11,849 nucleotides of DNA from Candidatus Brocadiaceae bacterium (GCA_003551785.1 PUNP01000841.1:1-11849); one strand, 5' to 3'. Positions 1 through 6,047 are shown, numbered from the stretch's first letter. Program-made: numbers and translations. The notes: generated by a model from the letters alone, not told the origin.

Positions 1-1
1 T

Positions 2-34
2 ATGCGTTGGAAAAGGGAGGTGGCGGACAGATGA
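2..34 (+). CDS. C-terminal tail of an upstream gene (partial)
   Basis: A frame open from the left edge reads MRWKREVADR and stops at the TGA at 32-34, which overlaps the ATG of the next gene in an ATGA arrangement. That overlap is typical of translationally coupled operon genes. GDYXXLXY proteins are commonly encoded just after a DUF2157/DUF4401 membrane-protein gene, so this could be the end of such a gene. Only ten codons are visible, so the family is inferred from context alone. Confidence 0.4.
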   Translation: MRWKREVADR

Positions 35-597
35 GAAAGAACAGGTTTTTGCTGACACTGATGGCGGTGGTTTTTCTGGCGCAGTGGGCGGTGCCGGCGG
101 CGATGATAGCACGGCGCGAGACCGCGCTGCGGCGCGGCGAAGTATTCCTTTTCCGCACCGCGCCCATCGACCCCTACGACCCGTTTCGTGGGCGGTATGT
201 GACGCTCAATTTCCGCAGTACTGGCGTGAGCCCGGAGAACGCACCGGTGGGGTTGGAGGCGGGGCGACGCGTGTATGCGACGGTGGGCCGTGACGATGAC
301 GGTTTTGCGGTGTTTCAAAAGCTGAAACTCACCCCGCCAGCACATGACTCCTATCTCCGCACCCGCGTGCGCCGGGTCACCAGCCGCCAAATCACTATCG
401 ACATACCTTTCAACCGCTTCTATATGGAAGAGACCGCAGCTCCCGAGGCCGAACGCGCCTGGCTCCGGCATGTGGGACGCGGAGAGCTGGAATCCTGGGC
501 GCGGGTGCGCCTCTATGCCGGCACGGCCGTCACCGAAGACCTCGTGATCGGCGGGACTCCGATTCTGGAATTTACAGAGGAACACGGGGAGGATTAA
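31..597 (+). CDS. GDYXXLXY domain membrane-anchored protein
   Basis: A protein of 188 residues with one N-terminal hydrophobic segment (about residues 6-27) that should anchor it in the inner membrane with the rest outside. The family signature appears at about residues 45-62 as DPYDPFRGRYVTLNF, where GRYVTLNF corresponds to the GDYxxLxY motif; the family Asp is Arg and the final Tyr is Phe here. The family has no established biochemical role; it usually sits next to DUF2157/DUF4401 membrane proteins. The frame is open back to a TTG at 7, but the ATG at 31 is preferred because AAGGGAGG (13-20) lies about ten bases before it and the upstream frame ends in an ATGA overlap there. The family call is fairly secure. 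Confidence 0.8.
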   Translation: MRKNRFLLTLMAVVFLAQWAVPAAMIARRETALRRGEVFLFRTAPIDPYDPFRGRYVTLNFRSTGVSPENAPVGLEAGRRVYATVGRDDDGFAVFQKLKLTPPAHDSYLRTRVRRVTSRQITIDIPFNRFYMEETAAPEAERAWLRHVGRGELESWARVRLYAGTAVTEDLVIGGTPILEFTEEHGED

Positions 598-654
598 TAG
601 AGCAGTTTTAATCGGTGGTTATTTACAAACGAGGCTTTCTCACAGGAGAAAACG

Positions 655-876
655 ATGAATGCACGGCTCGATATGAGCGGAGAGAAACAAATTTCAGCTA
701 AACAAACAGGACTCATAACCTTTACAGTCACTTCCATAATACCGCTGTATCTTACTTTTGGTTTTATTCTTGGCTTTCCCCCCTACTTAACGGCTTCCAG
801 TTTCCTGATCGAGCACACTTCTTTTTTCCCCTTAGAACATGTTTTTGCCAACGAATCATTCTTTTTGCATTGCTAA
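655..876 (+). CDS. Small membrane protein, N-terminal part of a probably frameshifted gene
   Basis: A 73-residue reading frame starting at an ATG preceded by AGGAG at 642-646, a good ribosome binding site. It has a polar head of about 20 residues, then a hydrophobic segment (about 19-45) rich in Ile, Leu and Phe, and ends in FFLHC. I do not recognise a family. The frame starting at 870 is open well upstream of 780 and carries on with more membrane segments, so the two ORFs probably formed a single protein of about 200 residues with four membrane segments. The shift point probably lies near the T-rich stretch at 858-870. Alternatively they are two overlapping, coupled genes; the 7-bp overlap permits this, but the second would need a TTG start. 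Confidence 0.45.
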   Translation: MNARLDMSGEKQISAKQTGLITFTVTSIIPLYLTFGFILGFPPYLTASSFLIEHTSFFPLEHVFANESFFLHC

Positions 877-1253
877 ATTGGTTTGAGAGAGTCGATGAGA
901 TCAGGGGCGAGCTGGAAGGGATGGAAAATTGGTTTTTTCTGTCTATAATTGTTGCATTATTCATGTTGCTGACTCTGACAATTTCCTTTTTTAAACCGGG
1001 GGAAAAGATTGTATCATTACCAATAAATCATGTTCTGATTATACTGGCCGGTATAAGTATAGTCATTCCAACTTGTTCATTAGTGATCGCGCATCCGGCA
1101 GTCAATGCACCTTTGGCCTCATTCATTTTTGGTGAGGCTCACCTGACAAAGCAAGTGTTTCCAACGATTGGCTTGGCGGGAGTTCTTGCAGGAGCGATTA
1201 TTTCTTTTTTCGGGGCTTTGTGGCTTATGCTTAAAGAAAATAATAAAGCCTGA
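870..1253 (+). CDS. Membrane protein, C-terminal part of a probably frameshifted gene
   Basis: A 127-residue frame with three hydrophobic segments (about residues 21-41, 54-74 and 97-120) and a short charged C-terminus ending ENNKA. The segment before the first membrane helix (WFERVDEIRGELEG) is charged, as expected for a loop between helices. The nominal start is TTG at 870 with no convincing ribosome binding site, and the frame stays open far upstream. Both points favour this being the continuation of the 655-876 ORF after a one-base shift. Family not recognised, function unknown. Base composition is AT-rich compared with the polysaccharide genes further right. Confidence 0.45.
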   Translation: MLNWFERVDEIRGELEGMENWFFLSIIVALFMLLTLTISFFKPGEKIVSLPINHVLIILAGISIVIPTCSLVIAHPAVNAPLASFIFGEAHLTKQVFPTIGLAGVLAGAIISFFGALWLMLKENNKA

Positions 1254-1344
1254 TTCTTTCGGGGTGTTGGGCAAAACCAGTAACCTGATTTGTAGTGTAG
1301 AATTATGGTGAGGAATGTGGATTAAGAGTTAAATGTCATGTCCA

Positions 1345-1399
1345 CCCCGGCTGTGGTGCTTTGTGCGATAAGGAACGGAAAGAACAACACGAGCCGGGG
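1345..1399. repeat. Imperfect inverted repeat upstream of the DUF2007 gene
   Basis: CCCCGGCT (1345-1352) pairs with AGCCGGGG (1392-1399), with partial pairing continuing inward (GTGGTG against CAACAC with a mismatch). A shorter palindrome GAGCCGGGGCTC sits at 1391-1402. It ends about 45 bases before the next start codon and has no T tract, so it could be a 5' untranslated-region hairpin or a repeat remnant. Function unknown. Confidence 0.35.
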
Positions 1400-1444
1400 C
1401 TCGGCATTCGCGGGAAAAACATTCGCTCATGAGGTTTGAATAAG

Positions 1445-1684
1445 ATGCCGGATAAACTGATAACCATAGCGACTTATGACTCTGTTGCTGAAGCCGGACT
1501 CGTACGCAGCCGGCTCGAAGCGGAAGGCATTCCCGCGTTCCTGGCTGATGAAGAATCGATGGGACTGAACTTTATCGGATTCGCGATCGGAGGCGTCAAA
1601 CTGCAGGTGCTCGAACGGGATGCCGAACACGCCCGCATCCTGCTTGAGCCGTTTGATCATGAATTCGGGAACGAAGACGATTGA
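1445..1684 (+). CDS. DUF2007 family protein (putative signal-transducing protein)
   Basis: A 79-residue cytoplasmic protein. The pattern of a short beta strand (LITIATYDS), a helix that includes EAGLVRSRLEAEGIPAFLADE, then GVKLQVLERDAEHARILLEPF, is that of DUF2007: a small ferredoxin-like fold that typically starts with strand-helix and has the 'LeaeGI' turn. No enzymatic residues are expected and the biochemical role of the family is not established. The ATG at 1445 is chosen over the in-frame TTG at 1436 because GAGG (1431-1434) is then ten bases from the start. It stands alone between a membrane gene and a HEPN module. Length matches the family. Confidence 0.75.
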   Translation: MPDKLITIATYDSVAEAGLVRSRLEAEGIPAFLADEESMGLNFIGFAIGGVKLQVLERDAEHARILLEPFDHEFGNEDD

Positions 1685-1721
1685 CCATAGGAGATAATGT
1701 GAGGCTGTCGTCAAAGGGGCG

Positions 1722-1790
1722 ATGATTTACGGTCTCTTATTACCGGCAGCAGTTATGCTTGCAACGGCAGGGTTTATCGGTGATAATTAA
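1722..1790 (+). CDS. Very short hydrophobic ORF, probably not a real gene
   Basis: ATG at 1722, preceded by AAAGGGG (1713-1719), opens a 22-codon frame with a hydrophobic stretch LLLPAAVMLATAGFIG, stopped by TAA at 1788-1790. It is in the same frame as the nucleotidyltransferase-like stub that follows directly. It may be a chance ORF, a tiny membrane peptide, or scrambled sequence left where the front of the antitoxin gene was lost. Recorded mainly because of that frame continuity. Confidence 0.2.
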   Translation: MIYGLLLPAAVMLATAGFIGDN

Positions 1791-1892
1791 ATCTGTGACG
1801 AAAAAATCGATGTCGTTCTGATGCCGAAAGAAAACAGGGATGCCGAACAGAATGCCTTTCTGAATTCCATTACCAAGGAAAAGCTGACATGA
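1791..1892 (+). pseudogene. C-terminal stub of an MNT-type nucleotidyltransferase antitoxin
   Basis: The frame reads ICDEKIDVVLMPKENRD followed by AEQNAFLNSITKEKLT and stops at TGA 1890-1892, overlapping the ATG of the HEPN gene in an ATGA coupling. The 'KIDVVL' strand followed by a helix and a final 'I..E.LT' resembles the C-terminus of minimal nucleotidyltransferases (MntA type) that precede HepT genes. The catalytic GSxxxG and DxD motifs should lie upstream, but an in-frame TAA at 1788-1790 and unrelated sequence occupy that place. The gene therefore appears decapitated. The match is by eye and short, so the identity is tentative; position and coupling are its best support. Confidence 0.4.
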
Positions 1893-2329
1893 AAAAAGAT
1901 ATGAAAGTCATTGCCCAAAAGCAGCAGAGTAAGCTTGCCGCCGCCGCAAGGCTATTGCAGGCTTCGTTAGATAAACTGCCTGAATTCGATCCTTCCCGAA
2001 CTTCCACTCCGGATGAACTGGAACCTTATGATGCACTGTGTGATCGTTTCGTTCGGGCGGTCGAGGTGACGCTTAAATTTTTCCGTGCCTATGAGCGGTA
2101 TATGTATGGGGAAGAAAGCGAAACAGTCCGCGATACGCTCAATCGCATCATTAAACTCGATCTTATTTCTGAAGTGGAATTGTGGATGGAAATGCGGACT
2201 ATCAGAAATCGTATCGTGCATTATTATCTCCCCGACAAACTCAAGGAACTGTATGATTTAATTATGTTTGAATACGGCCGGGAAGTGTTGCGAACTGCTG
2301 AAGAGGCCCGAAAGATCGACTTTAACTGA
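1889..2329 (+). CDS. HEPN domain protein, HepT-like ribonuclease toxin
   Basis: A 146-residue all-helical protein. Residues 106-113 read RNRIVHYY, an exact RX4HXY motif (R106, H111, Y113), which in HepT toxins forms the RNase active site at the dimer interface; the Tyr is the residue AMPylated by the partner MntA. The preceding pattern (YDALCDRFVRAVEVTLKFF, then DTLNRIIKLDLI and ELWMEMRTIRNRIVH) is typical of the HI0074/HepT type. The first 30 residues form a charged helix that may be a coiled coil. The start is fixed by an ATGA overlap with the upstream nucleotidyltransferase-like stub. Known role of the family: translation-inhibiting RNase neutralised by AMPylation. Here a full antitoxin is not visible, so activity or control is uncertain. 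Confidence 0.75.
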   Translation: MKKDMKVIAQKQQSKLAAAARLLQASLDKLPEFDPSRTSTPDELEPYDALCDRFVRAVEVTLKFFRAYERYMYGEESETVRDTLNRIIKLDLISEVELWMEMRTIRNRIVHYYLPDKLKELYDLIMFEYGREVLRTAEEARKIDFN

Positions 2330-2464
2330 GCCGGGCAAGCCGTCATCGAGTAACCGTTAAGTTTTGTCGAAAAAAGTGGGACTTTGCAATATTATTTTCG
2401 TTTACAAAGTTGCACAATTCTTATTGCACTGTTAAATGAGGATCGAAATAAGCAGTCATTACTT

Positions 2465-2485
2465 CCACGGGGACAAGCCCCGTGG
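2465..2485 (+). repeat. REP hairpin unit 1 (forward)
   Basis: Perfect 8-bp stem CCACGGGG/CCCCGTGG with loop ACAAG. The head upstream is GCAGTCAT, a variant of the GTAGTCAT seen at the inner units. Confidence 0.8.
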
Positions 2486-2529
2486 GGAGATTGGATGGAC
2501 AAAACGGTTCTGGTAGTCAGTCATCAAAT

Positions 2530-2550
2530 CCACTGGGGCAAGCCCAGTGG
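2530..2550 (+). repeat. REP hairpin unit 2 (forward)
   Basis: Perfect 8-bp stem CCACTGGG/CCCAGTGG with loop GCAAG. The change G to T in the left arm is compensated by C to A in the right arm, so the stem is kept. GTAGTCA lies at 2513-2519. Confidence 0.8.
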
Positions 2551-2609
2551 TGGTTCTAGGGACTCTGCAGGCTTTCTTTACATGGTTGACCTGATTAATG
2601 CTCGTTTCC

Positions 2610-2630
2610 CCACAGGCCTTGTGCCCGTGG
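2610..2630 (-). repeat. REP hairpin unit 3 (reverse)
   Basis: Stem CCACAGGC/GCCCGTGG with one A-C mismatch and loop CTTGT, the reverse complement of unit 1's loop. On the minus strand it is preceded by CTGGTAGTCATGAGTG (2646-2631). Confidence 0.75.
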
Positions 2631-2674
2631 CACTCATGACTACCAGAAAAACAAAAAAACCCCAAAAAAAGACT

Positions 2675-2695
2675 CCATGGGGCTTGTCCCCGTGG
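2675..2695 (-). repeat. REP hairpin unit 4 (reverse)
   Basis: Stem CCATGGGG/CCCCGTGG with one T-G wobble and loop CTTGT. On the minus strand the head is ACCAATCATGATAA, a decayed form of the GTAGTCATGA head. Confidence 0.75.
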
Positions 2696-2816
2696 TTATC
2701 ATGATTGGTCTGAAATTAAAAGTAAAAGAACAATTTTGGGGACGGCTTTCCCAAGAATTTTAAGCTTAATGGTTTTACGTCATCGGAAAAGGAGAAATGT
2801 GGGAATGCGAAATGAT

Positions 2817-2847
2817 TTGTCACGGTGGTTGCACATATTGGTATAAT
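2817..2847 (+). promoter_or_regulatory. Sigma-70-like promoter with extended -10
   Basis: TGGTATAAT (2839-2847) is a perfect -10 hexamer with the extended TGn motif. TTGTCA (2817-2822) is a fair -35 at 19 bp, longer than ideal but tolerable with an extended -10. The next start codon is 46 bases downstream at 2893, so it most likely drives the split ORF at 2893-3269. Confidence 0.5.
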
Positions 2848-2892
2848 GTACAGTAAGGTAGAATAATTCCATTACCTACAGGGGGCTTTTTT

Positions 2893-2997
2893 ATGAGCAC
2901 AACAAAAAGTATACCCATATCGGAAGAAGTAGAGAAAGAACTGGGGCGGATCAAGGAGGCCGGAGAGAGACTTATAATGATCTTCTTCAACGCATGA
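2893..2997 (+). CDS. Ribbon-helix-helix-like N-terminal half of a split gene
   Basis: ATG at 2893 follows AGGGGG (2880-2885) at seven bases. The 34-codon product begins MSTTKSIPISEEVEKELGRIKEAG, which looks like the strand and first helix of small RHH-type antitoxins or regulators ('tIrIseel.eeLkrlkeeGes'). The expected second helix, ETYNDLLQRMIHAYN, is encoded in a different frame directly after a GGAGAGAGA tract at 2962-2970. Removing one GA restores a continuous protein into the ORF starting at 2994. The stop TGA overlaps the ATG at 2994 as ATGA. A frameshift (mutation, sequencing error or phase variation) is more likely than two separate genes, since the restored protein is coherent across the joint. 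Confidence 0.5.
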   Translation: MSTTKSIPISEEVEKELGRIKEAGERLIMIFFNA

Positions 2998-3269
2998 TTC
3001 ATGCTTATAACCGCCGGCATCTGGCCGAGAAGGCCAGGACGGCACGGAAAATGCCACCCGAAGATGTGGATACTATCGATGACATTTCGGATAGGTCAAA
3101 GATGGGAAAATACGTAACTGTCAACCTTATATTTACGCTCGCGGCCATATTGATAGGTGTCGGCGCTTCCTGGGCGTTAATCATCATGATGGCCGGCGGG
3201 CCTTCGTCACATAAGCTGTTTATGTACAGCTATCTGCTTTTTCCTGCTATGATTTTTTCAATGAAATAA
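2994..3269 (+). CDS. C-terminal half of the split gene, with membrane segments
   Basis: A 91-residue frame. The first 35 residues are polar and helical (HAYNRRHLAEKARTARKM, then an acidic stretch); two hydrophobic segments follow at about 42-67 (VNLIFTLAAILIGVGASWALIIMMAG) and 74-90. In the same frame upstream of the ATG the codons read ETYNDLLQ, matching the missing second helix of the RHH-like domain encoded at 2893. The restored protein would be about 125 residues: a DNA- or protein-binding head joined to two membrane segments at the C-terminus. That is an unusual pairing and I do not recognise a named family. If the ORF is translated separately it would be coupled by the ATGA overlap. Confidence 0.5.
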   Translation: MIHAYNRRHLAEKARTARKMPPEDVDTIDDISDRSKMGKYVTVNLIFTLAAILIGVGASWALIIMMAGGPSSHKLFMYSYLLFPAMIFSMK

Positions 3270-3315
3270 AAAACGGAAAAAAATCAGATTTAGCATTCTT
3301 TTGGATAAATCACGG

Positions 3316-3689
3316 TCAGAAGTGAAACCGGCGTGATTCGTATTCTTTTTTGAAGTCAGCCATACTGGTATCGATTTTGATTCTTTTCAAAACATCTGCT
3401 AATGTATCGACGCAGCTATTGAAGAATTCTTTTCCTTTTTCTGCGGTGGCATGTGTGGGATCGCCGCTGAGCGCTTTCGGCCAGGCCATACAAAAATCAA
3501 AGGGGGCGGCAACACCACGGCCGCTTCCGTTTCGGCGGCGCGAATACATGTACGTTCTATACTAAACGTATCATTCCCCAGAGGCAGATGATCGGAATGA
3601 GCCTCTATACTGCCAAGAGGCAGCACGGCCGGCAGGCCGGCGCGCATCGCTTCCTCCAGAGCGGATGATGTGAGATTTACCCATTGCAT
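3316..3689 (-). pseudogene. Creatininase-family amidohydrolase with its core deleted
   Basis: The front half (from ATG 3689, with AGAGG about nine bases before it) reads MQWVNLTSSALEEAMRAGLP then VLPLGSIEAHSDHLPLGNDT, the creatininase signature with the metal-binding E, H and D. About 20 residues later the frame is lost near 3500-3520, and another frame supplies the family's C-terminus (SGDPTHATAEKGKEFFNSC and the final helix). The remains cover about 124 codons against roughly 240 in intact members, so about half, including the central metal ligands and active-site loops, is gone. Intact relatives hydrolyse cyclic or linear amides (creatinine, formamides, mycofactocin maturation). Non-functional as written. 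It shares its upstream sequence with the gene at 3879-5900. Confidence 0.75.
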
Positions 3690-3736
3690 GTGACATGCCT
3701 CTCAGTCAAAATACAGGGATGAGTGCTCTAAATGGG

Positions 3737-3800
3737 TATATTCAGCGAACCGCGTTGTCCACTAATATTGTTATACTAAAATTTGACCTTTCAATCCAAT
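3737..3800 (-). promoter_or_regulatory. Shared upstream element, copy A (before the creatininase pseudogene)
   Basis: This ~64-bp stretch aligns with copy B at 5984-6047 at roughly 80% with two or three one-base gaps. It ends 48 bases before the start at 3689. On the minus strand it contains TTGAAAGGTCAAATTT, an AT-rich block and AGTGGACAACGCGGTTC. Position before both minus-strand genes suggests a promoter/operator cassette; a duplicated segment is the alternative. Confidence 0.55.
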
Positions 3801-3878
3801 GTATATTCTAACAAATGCACCGCCCTCCCCCGCAAATGAAGGCACGAAAAAATCTTTTTCTGTGGCAGAGATACCTGT

Positions 3879-5900
3879 TCACTTCATCTCGACAGCAATA
3901 ACTCCATACACCCGGACGCGGGGAACGGTGAAACTTACAACTCCCTCCTCACCATCAAAAGGAATTTCTTCCGGCTCCACGCGCTCAGGTGCATAGATTT
4001 TTACCGAGGCTGCACGTGCACCGTCGGGAAGACGAAGATCCACTTCGATGTCTTCAACCGGTGCAGGCCGTTCCGTTTCCGGCGGGGTCCGGTTGTTATC
4101 CGGCGCGCCCTCTTCTCTGTCGTAATTTACAAGATGCAGAATGACGTGTCCCGGCACTCTGTAGGCAGTGGCACGCACGGTCCAGGGGCTTTGGATTGCC
4201 GAAACATCCACCTCATTCAATACCTCGATCATTTCCGGGACGACATCCTCCGTTTCCACGGCATCAAGAACCTGATCCTGCCATATATCTTCAGTTTCAC
4301 TCCTCCTTACTCCGGATTCATCCTTTGTGCCGGCCCTGTAATATATTATCACCGTACCTCCATCCGCCATATACGCCTCAACAGCGGTTTTCTGCTTGTC
4401 GGAAAGGGCTAAGGTTTTCGGTAAAACTACTGCCGGATAGGCGGCAAGTCTCTCTTTTGTGATATTCCGGTCAGCTACCACATCGATCAGGTACTGTTTT
4501 TCTACGAGATTCTGACCAATCTCCCGGAAGGCATCAAGGGCGCGCGGCCGTCCAATCTGAACACTCTGGCGGGGCAGGACAAATGCGAGGTCGGCAAAAG
4601 GTTTAGAATTTTCATAAAGAACCCTGTTCCGGTGAATGAAATTTGTATATTGTGTCAGGACATTGAACCCCTTATCATGTTCAAAACGCATATAGCGTCC
4701 CATTCCCATTCCTCCCGTGGCATATCCCTCCGCCATACTCACCTCCATTCTGGTGCGGTCATATTTACCCATCACAAAAGGCTTCCCACCTGCAAGCTCA
4801 CGGATATATAAGTGGGCCAGCCAGGCATCTCCCGCTTTACCTTTCTCGAGATTATGGTTTTGGCCTACAAAAGAAGCTCCCCCCGAATACCAGAAATAAT
4901 CCTCCCCCCTGCCCCATAATTCCAGGGGAAGAAAAGCTCGTTCTTCACCCCGATTTATATTGCCGAGATGGTTCCAGGTAGCTACTATCAGTCCCGGTTT
5001 TTCGGAACGGCCATGTTCAATAAATATCCTGTCGAATTTTCGCTTGAAATGCTCTGCCCCCCATCGCATAGCAAGCCAGTCCAGCTCCGTCGCATCTTCC
5101 GGGTCGGGATACCCGCTGATCCTTGCGGGTATTTCATCAAAAACATGTTCATCAGGATTTTCAATGCCGAGGGTCTCATACAGCATCTCTGGCCCCTTTT
5201 TACCTTTAAGCCAGCCTCTAAACGCTTCTTGACAGTATTCGCAAACACAGCCGAAATGGTAGTTATATGTTGTAATAACCCCGTCCACACCGTGGTCAAT
5301 GGCAAGCGAGAGCATCTGTTTCAGCATCTGTCGCGCATAGGGGCTGGAGAGGCAGAGGTGAAGGTAATGGCGTCCGGGGTATCTTTCACGCATGAGCGGG
5401 ACCCCATCGGAATCACGCTGCAAAAGCTCAAGCACATCATCGTGCGGTTTAGGACCGAGCAGATCATCGGGCCATCTGTTCTCGTAGTAATCAATGAAAC
5501 CGGCGCGTTCCTCCCAATCACCTAGCACGTTAACCAAACGAAAATGGCCAATGACTTTCAGCCCAAGCTCGCTGATGTCTTTGTTTAACTCCCGCTGGAA
5601 GGCAAGCGCCTCGCGTTCGCCCTTTACGGGCAGCTGCATCGGCCATCCGGTAGAACCCTCATCGTCGGCATATCCATGAAACATAGCCCCGTAATTCCCA
5701 ACCTGCACGAATTCCGGCTGTGCCGATTCCAAATAATCCATGAACCTCTCATGGCCAATGCTCCGGGTAACAAAAAAAGTGCGTATGGAGCCTTCTTCAC
5801 GCATTTCGGAAGCATCTGCATACATTGAACAGAACGCGGCTGCAATAAAAAAAATCACTGTATGCATTGAATCCAACGACAAATCAATTTTCATATTCAT
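3879..5900 (-). CDS. Secreted GH42-like glycoside hydrolase with beta-galactosidase trimerisation-like domain
   Basis: A 673-residue protein with a signal peptide (hydrophobic HTVIFFIAAAFCSMY, cleavage near residue 30). Residues about 40-410 look like a TIM-barrel glycosidase. The segment C218-x-C220-xx-C223 followed by QEAFRGWLK resembles the cysteine cluster and 'FRxWL' of GH42 beta-galactosidases and GHL-type hypothetical hydrolases. Residues about 430-525 (FVLPRQ, then LAAYPAVVLPKTLALSDKQK and ADGGTVIIYYRAGT) match the class-I GATase-like trimerisation domain. A small beta domain ends the protein after a Pro/Glu-rich linker. The GH42 Asn-Glu pair is not seen before the Cys cluster, so the catalytic residues and substrate are unclear. 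ATG at 5900 is chosen because AGGAG lies eight bases before it; the frame extends to 5975 without such a site. Its upstream region duplicates that of the creatininase remnant. Confidence 0.6.
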   Translation of the reverse strand: MNMKIDLSLDSMHTVIFFIAAAFCSMYADASEMREEGSIRTFFVTRSIGHERFMDYLESAQPEFVQVGNYGAMFHGYADDEGSTGWPMQLPVKGEREALAFQRELNKDISELGLKVIGHFRLVNVLGDWEERAGFIDYYENRWPDDLLGPKPHDDVLELLQRDSDGVPLMRERYPGRHYLHLCLSSPYARQMLKQMLSLAIDHGVDGVITTYNYHFGCVCEYCQEAFRGWLKGKKGPEMLYETLGIENPDEHVFDEIPARISGYPDPEDATELDWLAMRWGAEHFKRKFDRIFIEHGRSEKPGLIVATWNHLGNINRGEERAFLPLELWGRGEDYFWYSGGASFVGQNHNLEKGKAGDAWLAHLYIRELAGGKPFVMGKYDRTRMEVSMAEGYATGGMGMGRYMRFEHDKGFNVLTQYTNFIHRNRVLYENSKPFADLAFVLPRQSVQIGRPRALDAFREIGQNLVEKQYLIDVVADRNITKERLAAYPAVVLPKTLALSDKQKTAVEAYMADGGTVIIYYRAGTKDESGVRRSETEDIWQDQVLDAVETEDVVPEMIEVLNEVDVSAIQSPWTVRATAYRVPGHVILHLVNYDREEGAPDNNRTPPETERPAPVEDIEVDLRLPDGARAASVKIYAPERVEPEEIPFDGEEGVVSFTVPRVRVYGVIAVEMK

Positions 5901-5983
5901 ATTATTATCTCCTGCATATTCCATAACCCAAAGGTGATATACATTGTCCTTTATAACAAATTGAAAAATAACCATTTAAGATA

Positions 5984-6047
5984 TATATTCATTGAACCAC
6001 GTTGACCACTGATATTATGTTAAACAAATTTGATCTCTCAATCAAAT
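5984..6047 (-). promoter_or_regulatory. Shared upstream element, copy B (before the GH42-like gene)
   Basis: The second copy of the element at 3737-3800, ending 84 bases before the start at 5900. On the minus strand it offers TTGAGA (6041-6036), 16 bp, then CATAAT (6019-6014), a plausible sigma-70 promoter. Just downstream is AGTGGTCAACGTGGTTC, a rough pseudo-palindrome centred on CG, as in LacI-family operators. The GGxCAACGxGGTTC core is kept in both copies. No regulator gene is in the window. Confidence 0.55.

Larger units (their letters stand above)
2465..2695. repeat. Symmetric four-unit REP array (BIME-like element)
   Basis: Four 21-nt hairpins, each with an 8-bp stem and a 5-nt loop, share stem arms CCACGGGG/CCCCGTGG or close variants. 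Two are in forward orientation (loop ACAAG or GCAAG) and two in reverse (loop CTTGT). Spacing is symmetric: 44 nt between units 1 and 2, 59 nt in the centre, 44 nt between units 3 and 4. The 44-nt spacers share an inverted TTCTGGTAGTCA block, placing a GTAG tetranucleotide before the inner hairpins, as in REP elements mobilised by RAYT (TnpA-REP) transposases. No RAYT gene is in this window. The spurious ORF through 2384-2704 is made of these repeats. This element holds most of the gene-free stretch 2330-2892. Confidence 0.8.

Noticed and set aside
2465..2695. Possible CRISPR array
   Set aside because: The repeats alternate orientation, are only 21-nt hairpins, and the outer spacers share sequence; this is REP/BIME structure.
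2384..2704. 106-codon plus-strand ORF
   Set aside because: It runs through all four REP hairpins; its repeated PRGQAPWG/WGLSPW-like strings are translations of the palindromes, with no ribosome binding site.
2829..2847. TTGCAC and TATAAT as a promoter pair
   Set aside because: Only 7 bp separate them; the TTGTCA at 2817 with the extended -10 is the better reading.
4968..5525. 185-codon plus-strand ORF
   Set aside because: Antisense to the middle of the GH42-like gene; no family match or start signal.
5901..5975. N-terminal extension of the GH42-like protein
   Set aside because: It would put 25 residues before a good signal peptide; AGGAG correctly spaced before 5900 supports the shorter form.
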